Shown piece by piece: positions 1 through 8,346 of a stretch of 64,000 nucleotides of DNA; position 1 is the stretch's first letter; each line of letters starts with the position of its first letter. Source of the DNA: Hymenobacter telluris (GTDB taxonomy: Bacteria > Bacteroidota > Bacteroidia > Cytophagales > Hymenobacteraceae); assembly GCF_017313265.1 (NCBI RefSeq), contig NZ_JAFLQZ010000004.1, positions 372,001 through 436,000 of the forward strand. Reading direction: 5' to 3'. The notes beneath the pieces are model-generated. The model searched no databases and was not told the DNA's origin. It saw nothing but the letters and a program-made list of their open reading frames with translations. The position numbers and the translations under genes were made by a program.

Positions 1-2
1 AG

Positions 3-2447
3 GTGAAAGATGCCGCCGGCAAGCCAGTGGAAGGAGTTTCAGTAGCCTTGAAGGGCACCTCATACGGCGCCACCACCAACGCGGAGGGCACTTTCCGCCT
101 AACGGCGCAGTCGGGTTCTTACGAGCTGGTAGTGAGCAGCATCGGGTACGTAACGCAGGAACTGCCGGTAACGGTAGTGGGCGGCGAAACCACCACGGTA
201 CCCACTTTCGCGCTGGCCGTAAGCAACCAGAACCTGTCGGAAGTAACCGTAACCGGCGCTAAGTCGTTGAACCAGCGTGCGGTGAGCGTGGGCAAGCTGC
301 CCGTTGCCACGCTTGATTTGCCGCAGAGTGCCGTAACCGTGGAGCGGGAGGTGCTGGAGCAGCAGCAGGTGCTACGCCTCTCCGACGCGCTGGTAAACGT
401 GAGTGGCCTGTACGTAACCAGCACCACCGGCGGCACGCAGGAAGAGCTGGGCAGCCGCGGTTTTGCGTACGGCTCAAACAACACCTTCAAGAACGGGGTC
501 CGGTTCAACAACGGTGTAATGCCCGAAGCCAGCTCCCTGGAGCGCATGGAAGTGCTGAAAGGCAGCGCGGCCATCCTGTACGGCAACGTAGCGGCCGGTG
601 GCGTATTGAACCTCGTTACCAAGAAGCCCCAGTTTGAGCAGGGCGGCTCGGTGGGGCTGCGCGTGGGCAGCTTCGGTTTCTGGAAGCCGACTGTGGACGT
701 GTACGGCGCCGTTGGCAACAGCGAGAAAGTGGCTTTCCGTTTGAACGGCACCTACGAAAACGCCAACAGCTTCCGCGACGAAGTGAAATCCAACCGGGTG
801 TATGTGAACCCGTCGTTGCTGTTTGAGCTGACGCCGAAAACCACCCTGATTCTGGAAGGCGACTACCTGCGCGACAACCGCACCCCCGACTTCGGGGTGG
901 GTGCCATCGACTACAACATTCTGGAGTCCAGAACCCGGTTCCTGAACGTGCCCGGCGCCAACAACGCCACCCAGCAAACCAGTGCCACCGCCACCCTCAG
1001 CAGCCGCCTTTCCGACAAGTGGCAAATACGGGCCGTGGGCGCCTTCCAGCGCTACGACAACGAGCAGCGCACCGGCAACCGCCCTTCAACCATTCGCAAC
1101 GGAGTGCTGTTGGGTACTCCTGCCGTACCCGCCACGCCTACCAGGCCTGCCATACCTGCCACTCCCAACCGTTACAAGGAAAGCCTGTACGGAAACTTTG
1201 GCCGTACGCTCAGCCGCACCGAAACGGCCGAGAACTATTACCTCGCCCAGCTCGACCTGACGGGGCAGTTTCGCACGGGCTTCCTCGGCCACACCGTATT
1301 AATTGGGGCTGACGCCGACCAATACAACACCCAGTTGCTGTCGTATGCGGCACAAGCATATGACTCTATCAACGTATTCGACCGGAGCCGGGTATTGAAT
1401 CAGCCGGCCAACCGAGTAAGCGGCTTCGATGCTCTCTACCGCGCCACTCGTACGCTTAGCAACACCCGCCGGGCTGGCTTCTACGTGCAGGATTTGATGA
1501 GCATCAGTGAAAAAGTGAAGTTGCTGGCTGGCGTCCGGTGGAGCTACCAGGAAACGCCGAGCGACGTGTACACCTTTGCTCCTCCTACCGCCGCCGACCA
1601 AACCTTGCGCGTAACTGCTCAGAACCGGCGCTACGACAACGCCTTCTCGCCCCGCCTGGGTTTGGTGTATCAGCCTATCAAAACCACTTCGGTATTCGCC
1701 TCCTACTCCAATTCGTTCACGCCGCAGGGCAACACCGTCACCAACAACCAGGGCGGGGCTTTGCCTCCTTCCATCATCGACCAGTTCGAAGTCGGTATCA
1801 AAAACGACTTGTTTAAAGGTGCTTTGTCGGCCAACGTAACCGCCTACCGCATCGTGAACAGCAATCAAGCCCAGGTTATTCAGCCGAATTTCAACAACGA
1901 CCCTACTCAACCCAACCCCAATTATAACGTCAACTTCCCGAACGCCCAGGAGCTGGCTGGTGAGGTAACCAGCAAAGGCGTGGAAGTGGATGTGCAAAGC
2001 AAGCCCATGATGGGCTGGACGTTCATCACGGGCTACAGCTACAACCACACGGCCTACACCAAGAGCAATATCTACGAAAACGGCAGCCGCCTGCGCTACA
2101 ACCCCGCGCACACCGCCAACCTGAGCTTGTTCTACAACTTCAGCAACTCGTTCAGCGACAACACCTTCCTGCGCGGCCTGAACGCCGGGGTTACCGCTTA
2201 CTACGTAGGCGACAAGCTGGCTGGCCGCAACACCCGCCTCACCGTAGCCAACGATGCCTTCCGCCTGATCAGCATCCCTGATTACGTGCTGTTCGATGCC
2301 TCGCTGGGCTACACCTACGAGCGGTTTTCGGTGCGCGTGAAGCTGGCTAACATCCTGAATGAGCTGAGCTACAACCTGCACGATGACAACAGCGTGAACC
2401 CCATTGCGCCCCGTAACTTTGCCGCCACGGCCAGCTACCGGTTTTAA
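3..2447 (+). CDS. TonB-dependent siderophore receptor (5' end cut by window)
   Basis: Outer-membrane receptor that probably imports a ferric siderophore using TonB energy. The frame is open from the window edge, so the signal peptide and true start lie outside. It begins inside a carboxypeptidase-regulatory-like domain (G-x-P-V-x-GVSV ... GT..GATT..EGTF, about residues 5-70), followed by a TonB-box-like linker and plug (residues about 95-210; LERMEVLKGSAAILYG and GGVLNLVTKKP are typical of siderophore receptors). The rest is a beta-barrel ending in a terminal Phe (ASYRF), as expected for BAM-assembled proteins. The next gene encodes a PepSY membrane protein, a common partner in iron uptake, so an iron operon is likely. 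The actual ligand cannot be read from the sequence. Confidence 0.93.
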   Translation: MKDAAGKPVEGVSVALKGTSYGATTNAEGTFRLTAQSGSYELVVSSIGYVTQELPVTVVGGETTTVPTFALAVSNQNLSEVTVTGAKSLNQRAVSVGKLPVATLDLPQSAVTVEREVLEQQQVLRLSDALVNVSGLYVTSTTGGTQEELGSRGFAYGSNNTFKNGVRFNNGVMPEASSLERMEVLKGSAAILYGNVAAGGVLNLVTKKPQFEQGGSVGLRVGSFGFWKPTVDVYGAVGNSEKVAFRLNGTYENANSFRDEVKSNRVYVNPSLLFELTPKTTLILEGDYLRDNRTPDFGVGAIDYNILESRTRFLNVPGANNATQQTSATATLSSRLSDKWQIRAVGAFQRYDNEQRTGNRPSTIRNGVLLGTPAVPATPTRPAIPATPNRYKESLYGNFGRTLSRTETAENYYLAQLDLTGQFRTGFLGHTVLIGADADQYNTQLLSYAAQAYDSINVFDRSRVLNQPANRVSGFDALYRATRTLSNTRRAGFYVQDLMSISEKVKLLAGVRWSYQETPSDVYTFAPPTAADQTLRVTAQNRRYDNAFSPRLGLVYQPIKTTSVFASYSNSFTPQGNTVTNNQGGALPPSIIDQFEVGIKNDLFKGALSANVTAYRIVNSNQAQVIQPNFNNDPTQPNPNYNVNFPNAQELAGEVTSKGVEVDVQSKPMMGWTFITGYSYNHTAYTKSNIYENGSRLRYNPAHTANLSLFYNFSNSFSDNTFLRGLNAGVTAYYVGDKLAGRNTRLTVANDAFRLISIPDYVLFDASLGYTYERFSVRVKLANILNELSYNLHDDNSVNPIAPRNFAATASYRF

Positions 2448-2448
2448 A

Positions 2449-2582
2449 TTTTAGTGCTTCGTGCCTGGTGCTTCGTGCTTAGGCTGTTCTGTTCTGGAAA
2501 ATCAGAACAACAGCCTAAGCACGAAGCACATCCAGTTCAGGCAAGACGAGCAACCCAGGCACGAAGCACAACGCACTAATTA
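2449..2582. repeat. Long intergenic inverted repeat
   Basis: The gap between the TonB receptor and the PepSY gene is almost entirely a hairpin-forming inverted repeat. TTAGTGCTTCGTGCCTGG near 2453 pairs with CCAGGCACGAAGCAC near 2554, and TTAGGCTGTTCTG near 2488 pairs with its complement near 2502-2520. A diverged relative occurs at 58338-58435. It could act as an attenuator or terminator between the two genes, or be a non-autonomous repeat. It contains an in-frame upstream extension of the PepSY ORF that is probably not translated. Confidence 0.75.
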
Positions 2583-2589
2583 TTTACAT

Positions 2590-3897
2590 ATGAAAGTCTT
2601 CTTCCGCCGCATTCACCTATACCTCGGGCTGGCTTCCGGGCTGCTCATTCTTGTGGTGTGCTTCACGGGTGGGATACTGGTTTTTGAAAAAGAGCTGGAA
2701 CAGGCCTGGCATCCGGAACGCTACTTCGTGACGCCCGCTACCACGCCGCGCCTGTCGTTGGCCCAGCTCACCGATGCCGTAAAAGCCGCCAAGCCCAAAG
2801 GCAAAATCAGTGGCTTCAAAGTGTACTCCGACCCCACCCGCACCGTGGAAGTAAACCTGGCCGGCAACGACAAAGGCGGCCCGCAGGGTGGCCCTAGCGG
2901 CAAACCGAGTCAGCCAGAGCAGCGAGCCGAAAACCGTGGAGCAGAAGCCCGTGGGCCGCAGCGTGGCGGACCAGACCGTGCCGAAGCCCGTGGCCCAATG
3001 GGCGGTGGTGCGGGTGCCGGCGGCAAAAAAGGTGGTCCGGGTGGCCCCGGCGGCAAAGGCCGCAACGTGGGCCCGCGCCTCTTCGTGAATCCGTACACCG
3101 GGGCGGTTATCGACGAAATCAACCCGCGCGAAACCTTCTTTCACTTCATGGAAGAAATTCACCGCGGCTTGGTGGCCGGGCGCACCGGCAAGCTCATCAT
3201 GGGCATCAACTCTATCGTGTTCCTGTTCATTTTGGGTACCGGCATCGTGCTGTGGTGGCCCACCGCCCGCAAGGCCCTCACGCAGCGCCTGAAAGTGAAA
3301 TGGGGTAGCGGCTGGAAGCGCCTCAACCACGATTTCCACATCGTGCTGGGCTTCTACACCTCGATTTTCCTGCTGATTATGGCCCTGACCGGCGTCGGTA
3401 TGTCTTTCGATTGGGTGGGCAACACCATCAATACGCTTACCCACTCGCCCAGGCAGCGGCCCGAGCCGCCAACCTCTACCGTCCCAACAACCGGCGGCGC
3501 AACGTTTGGGGCTGATGCCGCGCTGCAAGCCGCGCAACGCCAGATTCCGGCGGCCGAAAGCTACTCGGTGCAGGTGCCGAAAGAGCCCACGGGCAGCATT
3601 CAGGTGGGCATGCTCCGCCCCGATGCCCTCACCGAGCGCGCCACCGACGACGTGTACTTCGACCAGTATTCGGGCCAGGTGCTGCGCCAGACCACCTACG
3701 GGCAGCAGCCGGTGGGGCAGCGCATTCGGGGCCTGTTCAAGCCCGTTCATACCGGCGCTATTTTCGGCTGGCCCACCAAGGTACTGGCTTTCGTGATTGT
3801 GGTGCTGGGCTTCACGTTTCCCATCACCGGCACCATTCTGTGGTGGAACCGTACCCGCAAGGCCAAAAAGAAGCCCCGCAAGCTGGTGGCCGCGTAA
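2590..3897 (+). CDS. PepSY-associated TM helix protein (iron uptake)
   Basis: Inner-membrane PepSY_TM family protein of 435 aa; relatives next to siderophore receptors are thought to act in ferric-siderophore reduction or release. The start at 2590 (MKVFFRRIHLYLGL) matches the family's N-terminus (RxxH..LG...G); the open frame further upstream runs through an inverted repeat. TM segments are at about residues 12-34, 202-222, 250-272 and near 400-422 (VLAFVIVVLGFTFPITGTIL), with WW and conserved His residues (H250) that could bind haem. A Gly/Pro/Arg/Lys-rich low-complexity stretch (about residues 92-162) interrupts the first periplasmic PepSY region, which is unusual. It follows the TonB receptor and is probably co-transcribed with it. 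Confidence 0.88.
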   Translation: MKVFFRRIHLYLGLASGLLILVVCFTGGILVFEKELEQAWHPERYFVTPATTPRLSLAQLTDAVKAAKPKGKISGFKVYSDPTRTVEVNLAGNDKGGPQGGPSGKPSQPEQRAENRGAEARGPQRGGPDRAEARGPMGGGAGAGGKKGGPGGPGGKGRNVGPRLFVNPYTGAVIDEINPRETFFHFMEEIHRGLVAGRTGKLIMGINSIVFLFILGTGIVLWWPTARKALTQRLKVKWGSGWKRLNHDFHIVLGFYTSIFLLIMALTGVGMSFDWVGNTINTLTHSPRQRPEPPTSTVPTTGGATFGADAALQAAQRQIPAAESYSVQVPKEPTGSIQVGMLRPDALTERATDDVYFDQYSGQVLRQTTYGQQPVGQRIRGLFKPVHTGAIFGWPTKVLAFVIVVLGFTFPITGTILWWNRTRKAKKKPRKLVAA

Positions 3898-3935
3898 CCC
3901 ACCGAACCCGAATCCGGCTACATCGTATTTTCAAG

Positions 3936-3966
3936 AAGCGTCAGGCTATTCCGGCCTGGCGCTTTT
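3936..3966 (+). terminator. Intrinsic terminator after PepSY gene
   Basis: AAGCGtCAGGC pairs with GCCTGgCGCTT around a 7-nt loop and is followed by TTTTCTTTT, 38 bp after the PepSY stop. This closes the iron operon. Confidence 0.7.
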
Positions 3967-4050
3967 CTTTTGCGCTGAGTTTTTTGGTAGCGTGAAGCCC
4001 TTGCGTTGCACTCCTACGCGGCTGGTGTCTCAACCTTAAGGCGCAGCGCG

Positions 4051-4076
4051 GCGCGAAGCAAAGGCTTCGCGCTACA
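4051..4076. repeat. Dispersed palindromic repeat (copy 1)
   Basis: A 26-bp imperfect palindrome (GCGCGAAGC AAAG GCTTCGCGC plus TACA). Its first 25 bases recur in inverted orientation at 11825-11849. It lies just upstream of the SBF-like transporter gene. Confidence 0.75.
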
Positions 4077-4102
4077 CTTCTGCAACTTACTTTGTTTATG
4101 GT

Positions 4103-5116
4103 ATGGCCGTTGTTTCCGAAAATCGTATGGTAGCCTTCCTGCGCCGCACCGGCCTGCTCGACTGGTTTCTGTTGGGTCTGGCGGGGGCCGTGCTGCTGGC
4201 GTACCTGCTGCCCGACCTGGGGAGCAAGGCCAGCCCCATCCCCTGGAAAGTGGTGACGACGGGTGGCGTGGCCCTGATTTTCTTCTTTTATGGCCTGCGG
4301 CTGAATCTGGATAAGATGAAGGCCGGGCTGCGCAACTGGCAGCTGCACACGGTGGTACAGCTTATCACGTTTGTGGCGTTTCCGTTGCTGGCGCTGCTGG
4401 TGCGGCCGTTTTTCGGCAGCGAAAAAGCTGACTTGCTGTGGCAGAGTATCTTCTTTCTCTGCACGCTGCCCAGCACGGTGTCTACGTCGGTGGTGATGGT
4501 GGGCATTGCGGGCGGCAATCTGCCCGCGGCCATTTTCAACGCCAGTATCAGCAGTCTCATCGGCATCTTCCTCACCCCCATCTGGACCAGCCTCATCCTG
4601 AACACCGGCACCGGCGGGAGCCGCCTCTGGCACCTGGCCCTCGACCTGACGTGGCAGGTGGTGCTGCCCGTAGTGGCGGGGGTGCTGCTTAACCGGCGCT
4701 TCGGAGGCTTCGCCGACCGCCACAAGCAAAAGCTGCGCGTCTTCGACCAGGTTATCATCCTCTGCATCGTTTTCACTTCCTTCTGCGAGTCGTTTGCCGA
4801 GGGCATTTTCCGCAGCTACGTACCCACCGACATAGTGCTACTGGGCCTGGGCATGGTGGCACTGTATTTCGTGATTTTCGGGTTGGTGTGGGGGCTGAGC
4901 CGGGTGCTGGGCTTCTCGCGCGAAGACCAGATTGTGGCGCTGTTCTGCGGTTCCAAGAAGTCGTTGGTACACGGCAGCGTTATGGCCAGTCTGCTGTTTC
5001 CGGCTACCGCCGCCACCGGGGCGCTGCTGTTGCCGCTCATGCTGTATCATGCGCTGCAAATCATTCTGGCCAGCGTAATGGCGCAGCGGATGGGCCGCCA
5101 AGGGGCATTGGTGTAG
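4103..5116 (+). CDS. Bile acid:sodium symporter-like (SBF-like) transporter
   Basis: Multi-pass inner-membrane protein of 337 aa resembling the SBF-like/BASS group that includes SLC10A7-type proteins. About ten hydrophobic segments are visible, with the motifs GGVALIFFFYGLRL near the N-terminus, LPSTVSTSVVMVGIAGGN in the crossover region, and ALFCGSKKSLVHGSVMASLLFP near the C-terminus; the last two are typical of the family. Sodium-coupled organic anion transport is the family expectation, and the substrate is unknown. The start at 4103 gives an N-terminus of usual length. It stands alone on its strand between a terminator and an AT-richer promoter region. Confidence 0.88.
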   Translation: MAVVSENRMVAFLRRTGLLDWFLLGLAGAVLLAYLLPDLGSKASPIPWKVVTTGGVALIFFFYGLRLNLDKMKAGLRNWQLHTVVQLITFVAFPLLALLVRPFFGSEKADLLWQSIFFLCTLPSTVSTSVVMVGIAGGNLPAAIFNASISSLIGIFLTPIWTSLILNTGTGGSRLWHLALDLTWQVVLPVVAGVLLNRRFGGFADRHKQKLRVFDQVIILCIVFTSFCESFAEGIFRSYVPTDIVLLGLGMVALYFVIFGLVWGLSRVLGFSREDQIVALFCGSKKSLVHGSVMASLLFPATAATGALLLPLMLYHALQIILASVMAQRMGRQGALV

Positions 5117-5282
5117 GTTGCAAGTAACTGCATCACGCGTAGCTACAGGCTTCTGGTACAAGCAGTCAACTACGTGCATAAATAAGATGAAACTAACTTA
5201 CCGCTGCACTAAGCCCAACTGTGCATAATAAAGCAAAACCAGTATCACCTTAGCTCAATAGTGTTTTATTTAGCCGATATGT

Positions 5283-5290
5283 TATATTTG
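5283..5290 (+). promoter_or_regulatory. Bacteroidota -7 promoter element
   Basis: TATATTTG fits the TAnnTTTG -7 consensus and lies 36 bp before the ankyrin-gene ATG at 5326. No convincing -33 TTG was found at the usual spacing. Confidence 0.5.
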
Positions 5291-5325
5291 AGATTATTCT
5301 TTTGCACAAAAGCCCGTTTCTCGGC

Positions 5326-5772
5326 ATGAAAAAACTTATTCTGTCTTTTGTTTTATTTCTAGGCTACACCACCCTTACACTTGCCCAAACCCCTACTCAA
5401 AAAGTGTATGCTGCGGTAGTAAAGAATCAACCGGCTGAGGTGGCGGCCCTGCTCAAAGCCGGCGCCGACCCCAACGCCCCGGTGGAAATGATGCCTGGTT
5501 TCCCTACCAGCTTCCTGATTCTGGCCGCCGGCCAAAGTCGCACCGAAATCGTGAAGGTGCTACTTCAAAACAAAGCCCTGGTCAACAAGCCCGACAGCTT
5601 CAACGCCACCGCTCTGATGGCCGCCGCTGGCGAAGGCAATGCCGAGCTGGTAGCCCTGCTGCTGGCCGCCGGCGCCGACCCCAAGCTCAAGGACAAAGAC
5701 GGCAAAGATGCCCTGGCCAGCGCCAAGGAAAGCGGCAACGCCGACGTAGTGAAGTTGCTCCAGGGGAAATGA
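5326..5772 (+). CDS. Secreted ankyrin-repeat protein
   Basis: A 148-aa protein with a clear signal peptide (MKKLILSFVLFLGYTTLTLA-Q) and three to four ankyrin repeats. The repeats are recognisable from VAALLKAGADPNAPV, EIVKVLLQNKALVNKPD, TALMAAAGEGNAELVALL and KDGKDALASAKESGNADVVKLL. It is probably periplasmic and binds a protein partner; no catalytic domain is present. The ATG at 5326 was preferred over an upstream TTG because the signal peptide begins there and the -7 element lies just upstream. It is followed by a repeat-rich gap and a strong terminator. Confidence 0.85.
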   Translation: MKKLILSFVLFLGYTTLTLAQTPTQKVYAAVVKNQPAEVAALLKAGADPNAPVEMMPGFPTSFLILAAGQSRTEIVKVLLQNKALVNKPDSFNATALMAAAGEGNAELVALLLAAGADPKLKDKDGKDALASAKESGNADVVKLLQGK

Positions 5773-5878
5773 GTTGCGAGTTGTCAGTTGTGAGTTGCGA
5801 GTTACCACTTGCCAGTTAAGAGCCACTGACAACCGGCAACTGGTAACTCGCAACTGGCAACTGACAACTCGTAACTGA
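5773..5878. repeat. GTTGCGAGTTGTCAGTTG-type inverted repeat
   Basis: Low-complexity iterations of GAGTTGCGAGTTGTCAGTTG face their complements (CAACTGGTAACTCGCAACTGG..) across a short centre, forming a long imperfect hairpin immediately after the ankyrin stop. It belongs to the set of intergenic inverted repeats in this window. Confidence 0.75.
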
Positions 5879-5881
5879 AAA

Positions 5882-5917
5882 CAAAAGCAGCCCAACCGCA
5901 ATGTTGGGCTGCTTTTG
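5882..5917. terminator. Intrinsic terminator after ankyrin gene
   Basis: CAAAAGCAGCCCAAC pairs perfectly with GTTGGGCTGCTTTTG around a 6-nt loop, with T-tracts on both sides. Confidence 0.85.
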
Positions 5918-6052
5918 CGCTTTATTGGGGGCTTGCGCTTATCTTGCCCAACCTCGCTCTGGCAACGCACGCCCCGTTTGGCTACGCTGCCGCCTCCGCC
6001 CCACCCCGGATTCTCTGCCTGATACCAGCCCGCTACGCCAGCTTGCTTCTGC

Positions 6053-6652
6053 ATGGAGAACCTCTTGCCTATTGTTTTTGCCTCGGTGGCCGGTGCAGGC
6101 CACGCCTTCGAGCCCGACCACCTACTGGCTGTCAGCAGCATGGTTTCCCGGCGCGACAGCACGGTGCTGGCCATGAAAGACGGCCTCTATTGGGGCCTGG
6201 GCCACACCACCATGATTGCGCTGGTCGGCTCCGTGATTCTGCTGAGCCGGGCCACGTTTCTGCAATCTGGCTACTTCGAGGCGGCGGTGGGTTTGATGCT
6301 GATTATCATGGGGTTGAGCCGACTGGCGGGCAAAGAGCCACTGGGCTTCAAACTTAAAACCACTTCCGAGCACCGCGTAGCGTACACCGTGGGCCTCATT
6401 CATGGCTTGGCGGGCAGTGGTGCGCTGGTTTTGCTGGTCATGACCGAAATCAGCAGTCCGCTGCTGGGCATCCTGTATCTGTTGGTGTTTGGGGTGGGCT
6501 CCATCCTGGGCATGTTTGGCGTGGCAGGCCTGCTCAGCATCCCCTACACGCCCCGCATGCGCCTAAGCCGCCGCATCCGGCTGGTTACCGGCGTGGTATC
6601 GTCGGTGGCCTGCATTGTGTATGGCGGCTATATGATTTACGTGAATGTTTGA
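6053..6652 (+). CDS. ureH: UreH-type nickel permease
   Basis: A 199-aa integral membrane protein with about six hydrophobic helices. It carries H-A-F-E-P-D-H at residues 17-23, matching the HxxxxDH metal signature of NiCoT/UreH nickel transporters, and HGLAGSGALVLLVM in the second half, also typical of UreH. It probably imports Ni2+ for the urease encoded immediately downstream (ureAB at 6813, ureC at 8347). The start MENLLPIVFASVAGAGHAFEPDH agrees with the family. The gap to ureAB holds a 44-bp perfect inverted repeat, so the gene may be its own transcription unit. Confidence 0.85.
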   Translation: MENLLPIVFASVAGAGHAFEPDHLLAVSSMVSRRDSTVLAMKDGLYWGLGHTTMIALVGSVILLSRATFLQSGYFEAAVGLMLIIMGLSRLAGKEPLGFKLKTTSEHRVAYTVGLIHGLAGSGALVLLVMTEISSPLLGILYLLVFGVGSILGMFGVAGLLSIPYTPRMRLSRRIRLVTGVVSSVACIVYGGYMIYVNV

Positions 6653-6664
6653 TCTTACAACGAC

Positions 6665-6797
6665 GGACCTCACCCCCTAGCCCCCTCTCCAAAAGAGAGG
6701 GGGGACTAGTTTCTAATTCATAGCTTAGATTTTTTAACGTTTAGAGTTAGAATTAGTCCCCCCTCTCTTTTGGAGAGGGGGCTAGGGGGTGAGGTCC
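6665..6797. repeat. Inverted repeat with perfect 44-bp arms
   Basis: The arm at 6665-6708 (GGACCTCACCCCCTAGCC..) is exactly complementary to 6754-6797, separated by a 45-bp AT-rich centre. It fills the ureH-ureAB gap and ends 15 bp before the ureAB start, so it could influence transcription of the urease genes. The arm sequence looks like a dispersed intergenic repeat; no transposase is present. Confidence 0.9.
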
Positions 6798-6812
6798 CCC
6801 ACCAGAACAACT

Positions 6813-7550
6813 ATGCATCTCTCGCCCAAAGACCTTGACAAGCTGGTGCTGCACCAGGCCGGCTTCGTGGCCCAGAAGCGCTACGCCCGCGGCCTCTTGC
6901 TCAACTACCCCGAAGCCGTAGCCCTCATTGCCACGCAGCTGCTGGAGTTTATCCGCGACGGGGAGCGGGTGGCCGTGCTCATGGACAAGGGCAAGCAGCT
7001 CTTGGGCCTGAACGACGTGCTGCCCGGCGTGGCCGACATGATTGCCGAAGTGCAGGTGGAAGGCACCTTCCCCGACGGCACCAAGCTGGTAACGGTGCAC
7101 CACCCCGTCTGCCGCGAAACCGGCGACCCGGCCCTGGCCCTCTACGCCTCCGGCCTCACCCGCACCGCCGAGAAGCTGGTCGTCGACAACGTGCTGCACC
7201 CCAACCCCGGCGAGTACCTGCTGGCCTCAGCCGACATTACCCTGAACGCCGACCGCGCCACCGTGGAGCTGGACGTAACCAACATGGGCGACCGGCCGGT
7301 ACAGGTCGGCTCGCACTACCCGTTCTTCGAAACCAACGCCGCCCTGCAATTCGACCGGGCGCTGGCTTACGGGTTCCGCCTCAACATCCCCGCCGGTACG
7401 GCCGTCCGCTTCGAGCCCGGCGAGCGGAAACGGGTGACGCTGGTAGCCCTGGCCGGTGAGCGTATCGTGTACGGCGGCAACGGCTGGATTGATGGGAAGC
7501 TGGATGAGGAAGGAAGGAAGGGGGCATTAATTTCAATAAACAACAAATAA
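6813..7550 (+). CDS. ureAB: Urease gamma/beta fusion subunit
   Basis: A 245-aa structural subunit of nickel urease, with gamma and beta fused in one chain as in Helicobacter UreA. The gamma part is residues 1-100 ([45 protein letters not shown]) and the beta part is about residues 129-225 ([32 protein letters not shown]). The conserved beta motif normally reading SH-x-HF is SHYPFFE here (residues 167-173), so the second His is a Pro. The ATG at 6813 lies just outside the upstream repeat. The next gene is an AT-rich nuclease-like gene starting 6 bp after the stop, then ureC, so ureAB and ureC are not directly adjacent. Confidence 0.93.
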   Translation: MHLSPKDLDKLVLHQAGFVAQKRYARGLLLNYPEAVALIATQLLEFIRDGERVAVLMDKGKQLLGLNDVLPGVADMIAEVQVEGTFPDGTKLVTVHHPVCRETGDPALALYASGLTRTAEKLVVDNVLHPNPGEYLLASADITLNADRATVELDVTNMGDRPVQVGSHYPFFETNAALQFDRALAYGFRLNIPAGTAVRFEPGERKRVTLVALAGERIVYGGNGWIDGKLDEEGRKGALISINNK

Positions 7551-7555
7551 TTACA

Positions 7556-8296
7556 ATGGAAACAAATATATTCTTACAATTTGCAGGCACAATAATTATA
7601 ACCATACTATTTATACTCTATTATTTTAGAGGAAAAGAAATAGCCAATATAAAATCAAAAGAAGTTACTCTATTAAAATCAACGCAAATAGAACAGGAAC
7701 GCCTCAAAAGAGAGTTACAAGCATTGCAACATAAAATTCAAGCAAGAGAAGATGTTTTTATTAGGGAAATGAAAATATCTGAGGATACTATGACAGAGAA
7801 TTTTCGCTTAAAGGAAGACATACTTAGAAAAGACATAGAAAATATTCAACTCAAACTCAACGAATCATATAGTGCCGTACCCCTGTTAGCAAATAAGCAA
7901 TTTGATGAATTTAAGAAATATGAGCTTAATAATCTCAGAACTATTTTGGCTGAATCAGCGAATAAATCCGCACTTTCTGATTTAGAAAATTGGAAAATCA
8001 AATACGAAACTTTTTACAGGCAAGATGCAATTAACAGAAGTCAAGCGGTGATTCTAGGCAAGGTAACAGAACATCTAGTCCCTTTTCAGAAAGATTTTCC
8101 TTTCAACCCAAAGGAAGCTAGATTCGTTGGCAGCCCAATTGATATAATAGTATTTGATGGAATTGATAATGAAGATATTGTCAATATCTATATACTTGAA
8201 ATAAAAACTGGAAGCTCATCATTAAACAAACGGCAACGTTTAATTAGAGATGCTGTTATCAACAAAAGAGTACATTGGCGAGAATTAAATGTTTGA
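7556..8296 (+). CDS. AT-rich Holliday-junction-resolvase-like endonuclease
   Basis: A 246-aa protein with an N-terminal membrane segment (about residues 8-23), a long charged coiled coil (about 25-95), and a C-terminal domain with PKEARFVGSPIDIIVFDG ... IYILEIKTGSSSLNKRQR. That block matches endonucleases related to archaeal Holliday-junction resolvases (Endonuc_Holl family); D in SPIDIIVFDG and E-x-K in LEIKTG are the likely PD-(D/E)xK-type residues. Base composition is strikingly AT-rich and A-biased compared with the GC-rich urease genes either side, which suggests acquisition. It lies inside the urease operon, 6 bp after ureAB and about 50 bp before ureC. There is no obvious role in urease assembly; membrane-linked DNA processing is an inference. 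Confidence 0.8.
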   Translation: METNIFLQFAGTIIITILFILYYFRGKEIANIKSKEVTLLKSTQIEQERLKRELQALQHKIQAREDVFIREMKISEDTMTENFRLKEDILRKDIENIQLKLNESYSAVPLLANKQFDEFKKYELNNLRTILAESANKSALSDLENWKIKYETFYRQDAINRSQAVILGKVTEHLVPFQKDFPFNPKEARFVGSPIDIIVFDGIDNEDIVNIYILEIKTGSSSLNKRQRLIRDAVINKRVHWRELNV

Positions 8297-8346
8297 ATTG
8301 CCAATATTTTGATTCAAAAAATACGAATTAGTCAACAAAGTCTAGT

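Noticed and set aside
119..751. Long minus-strand frames opposite the TonB receptor
   Set aside because: High-GC DNA gives long open frames opposite real genes; Ser/Thr/Pro-rich composition and no domain.
2461..2589. Upstream extension of the PepSY gene from 2461
   Set aside because: It lies in an inverted repeat and adds residues unlike the family; the ATG at 2590 fits.
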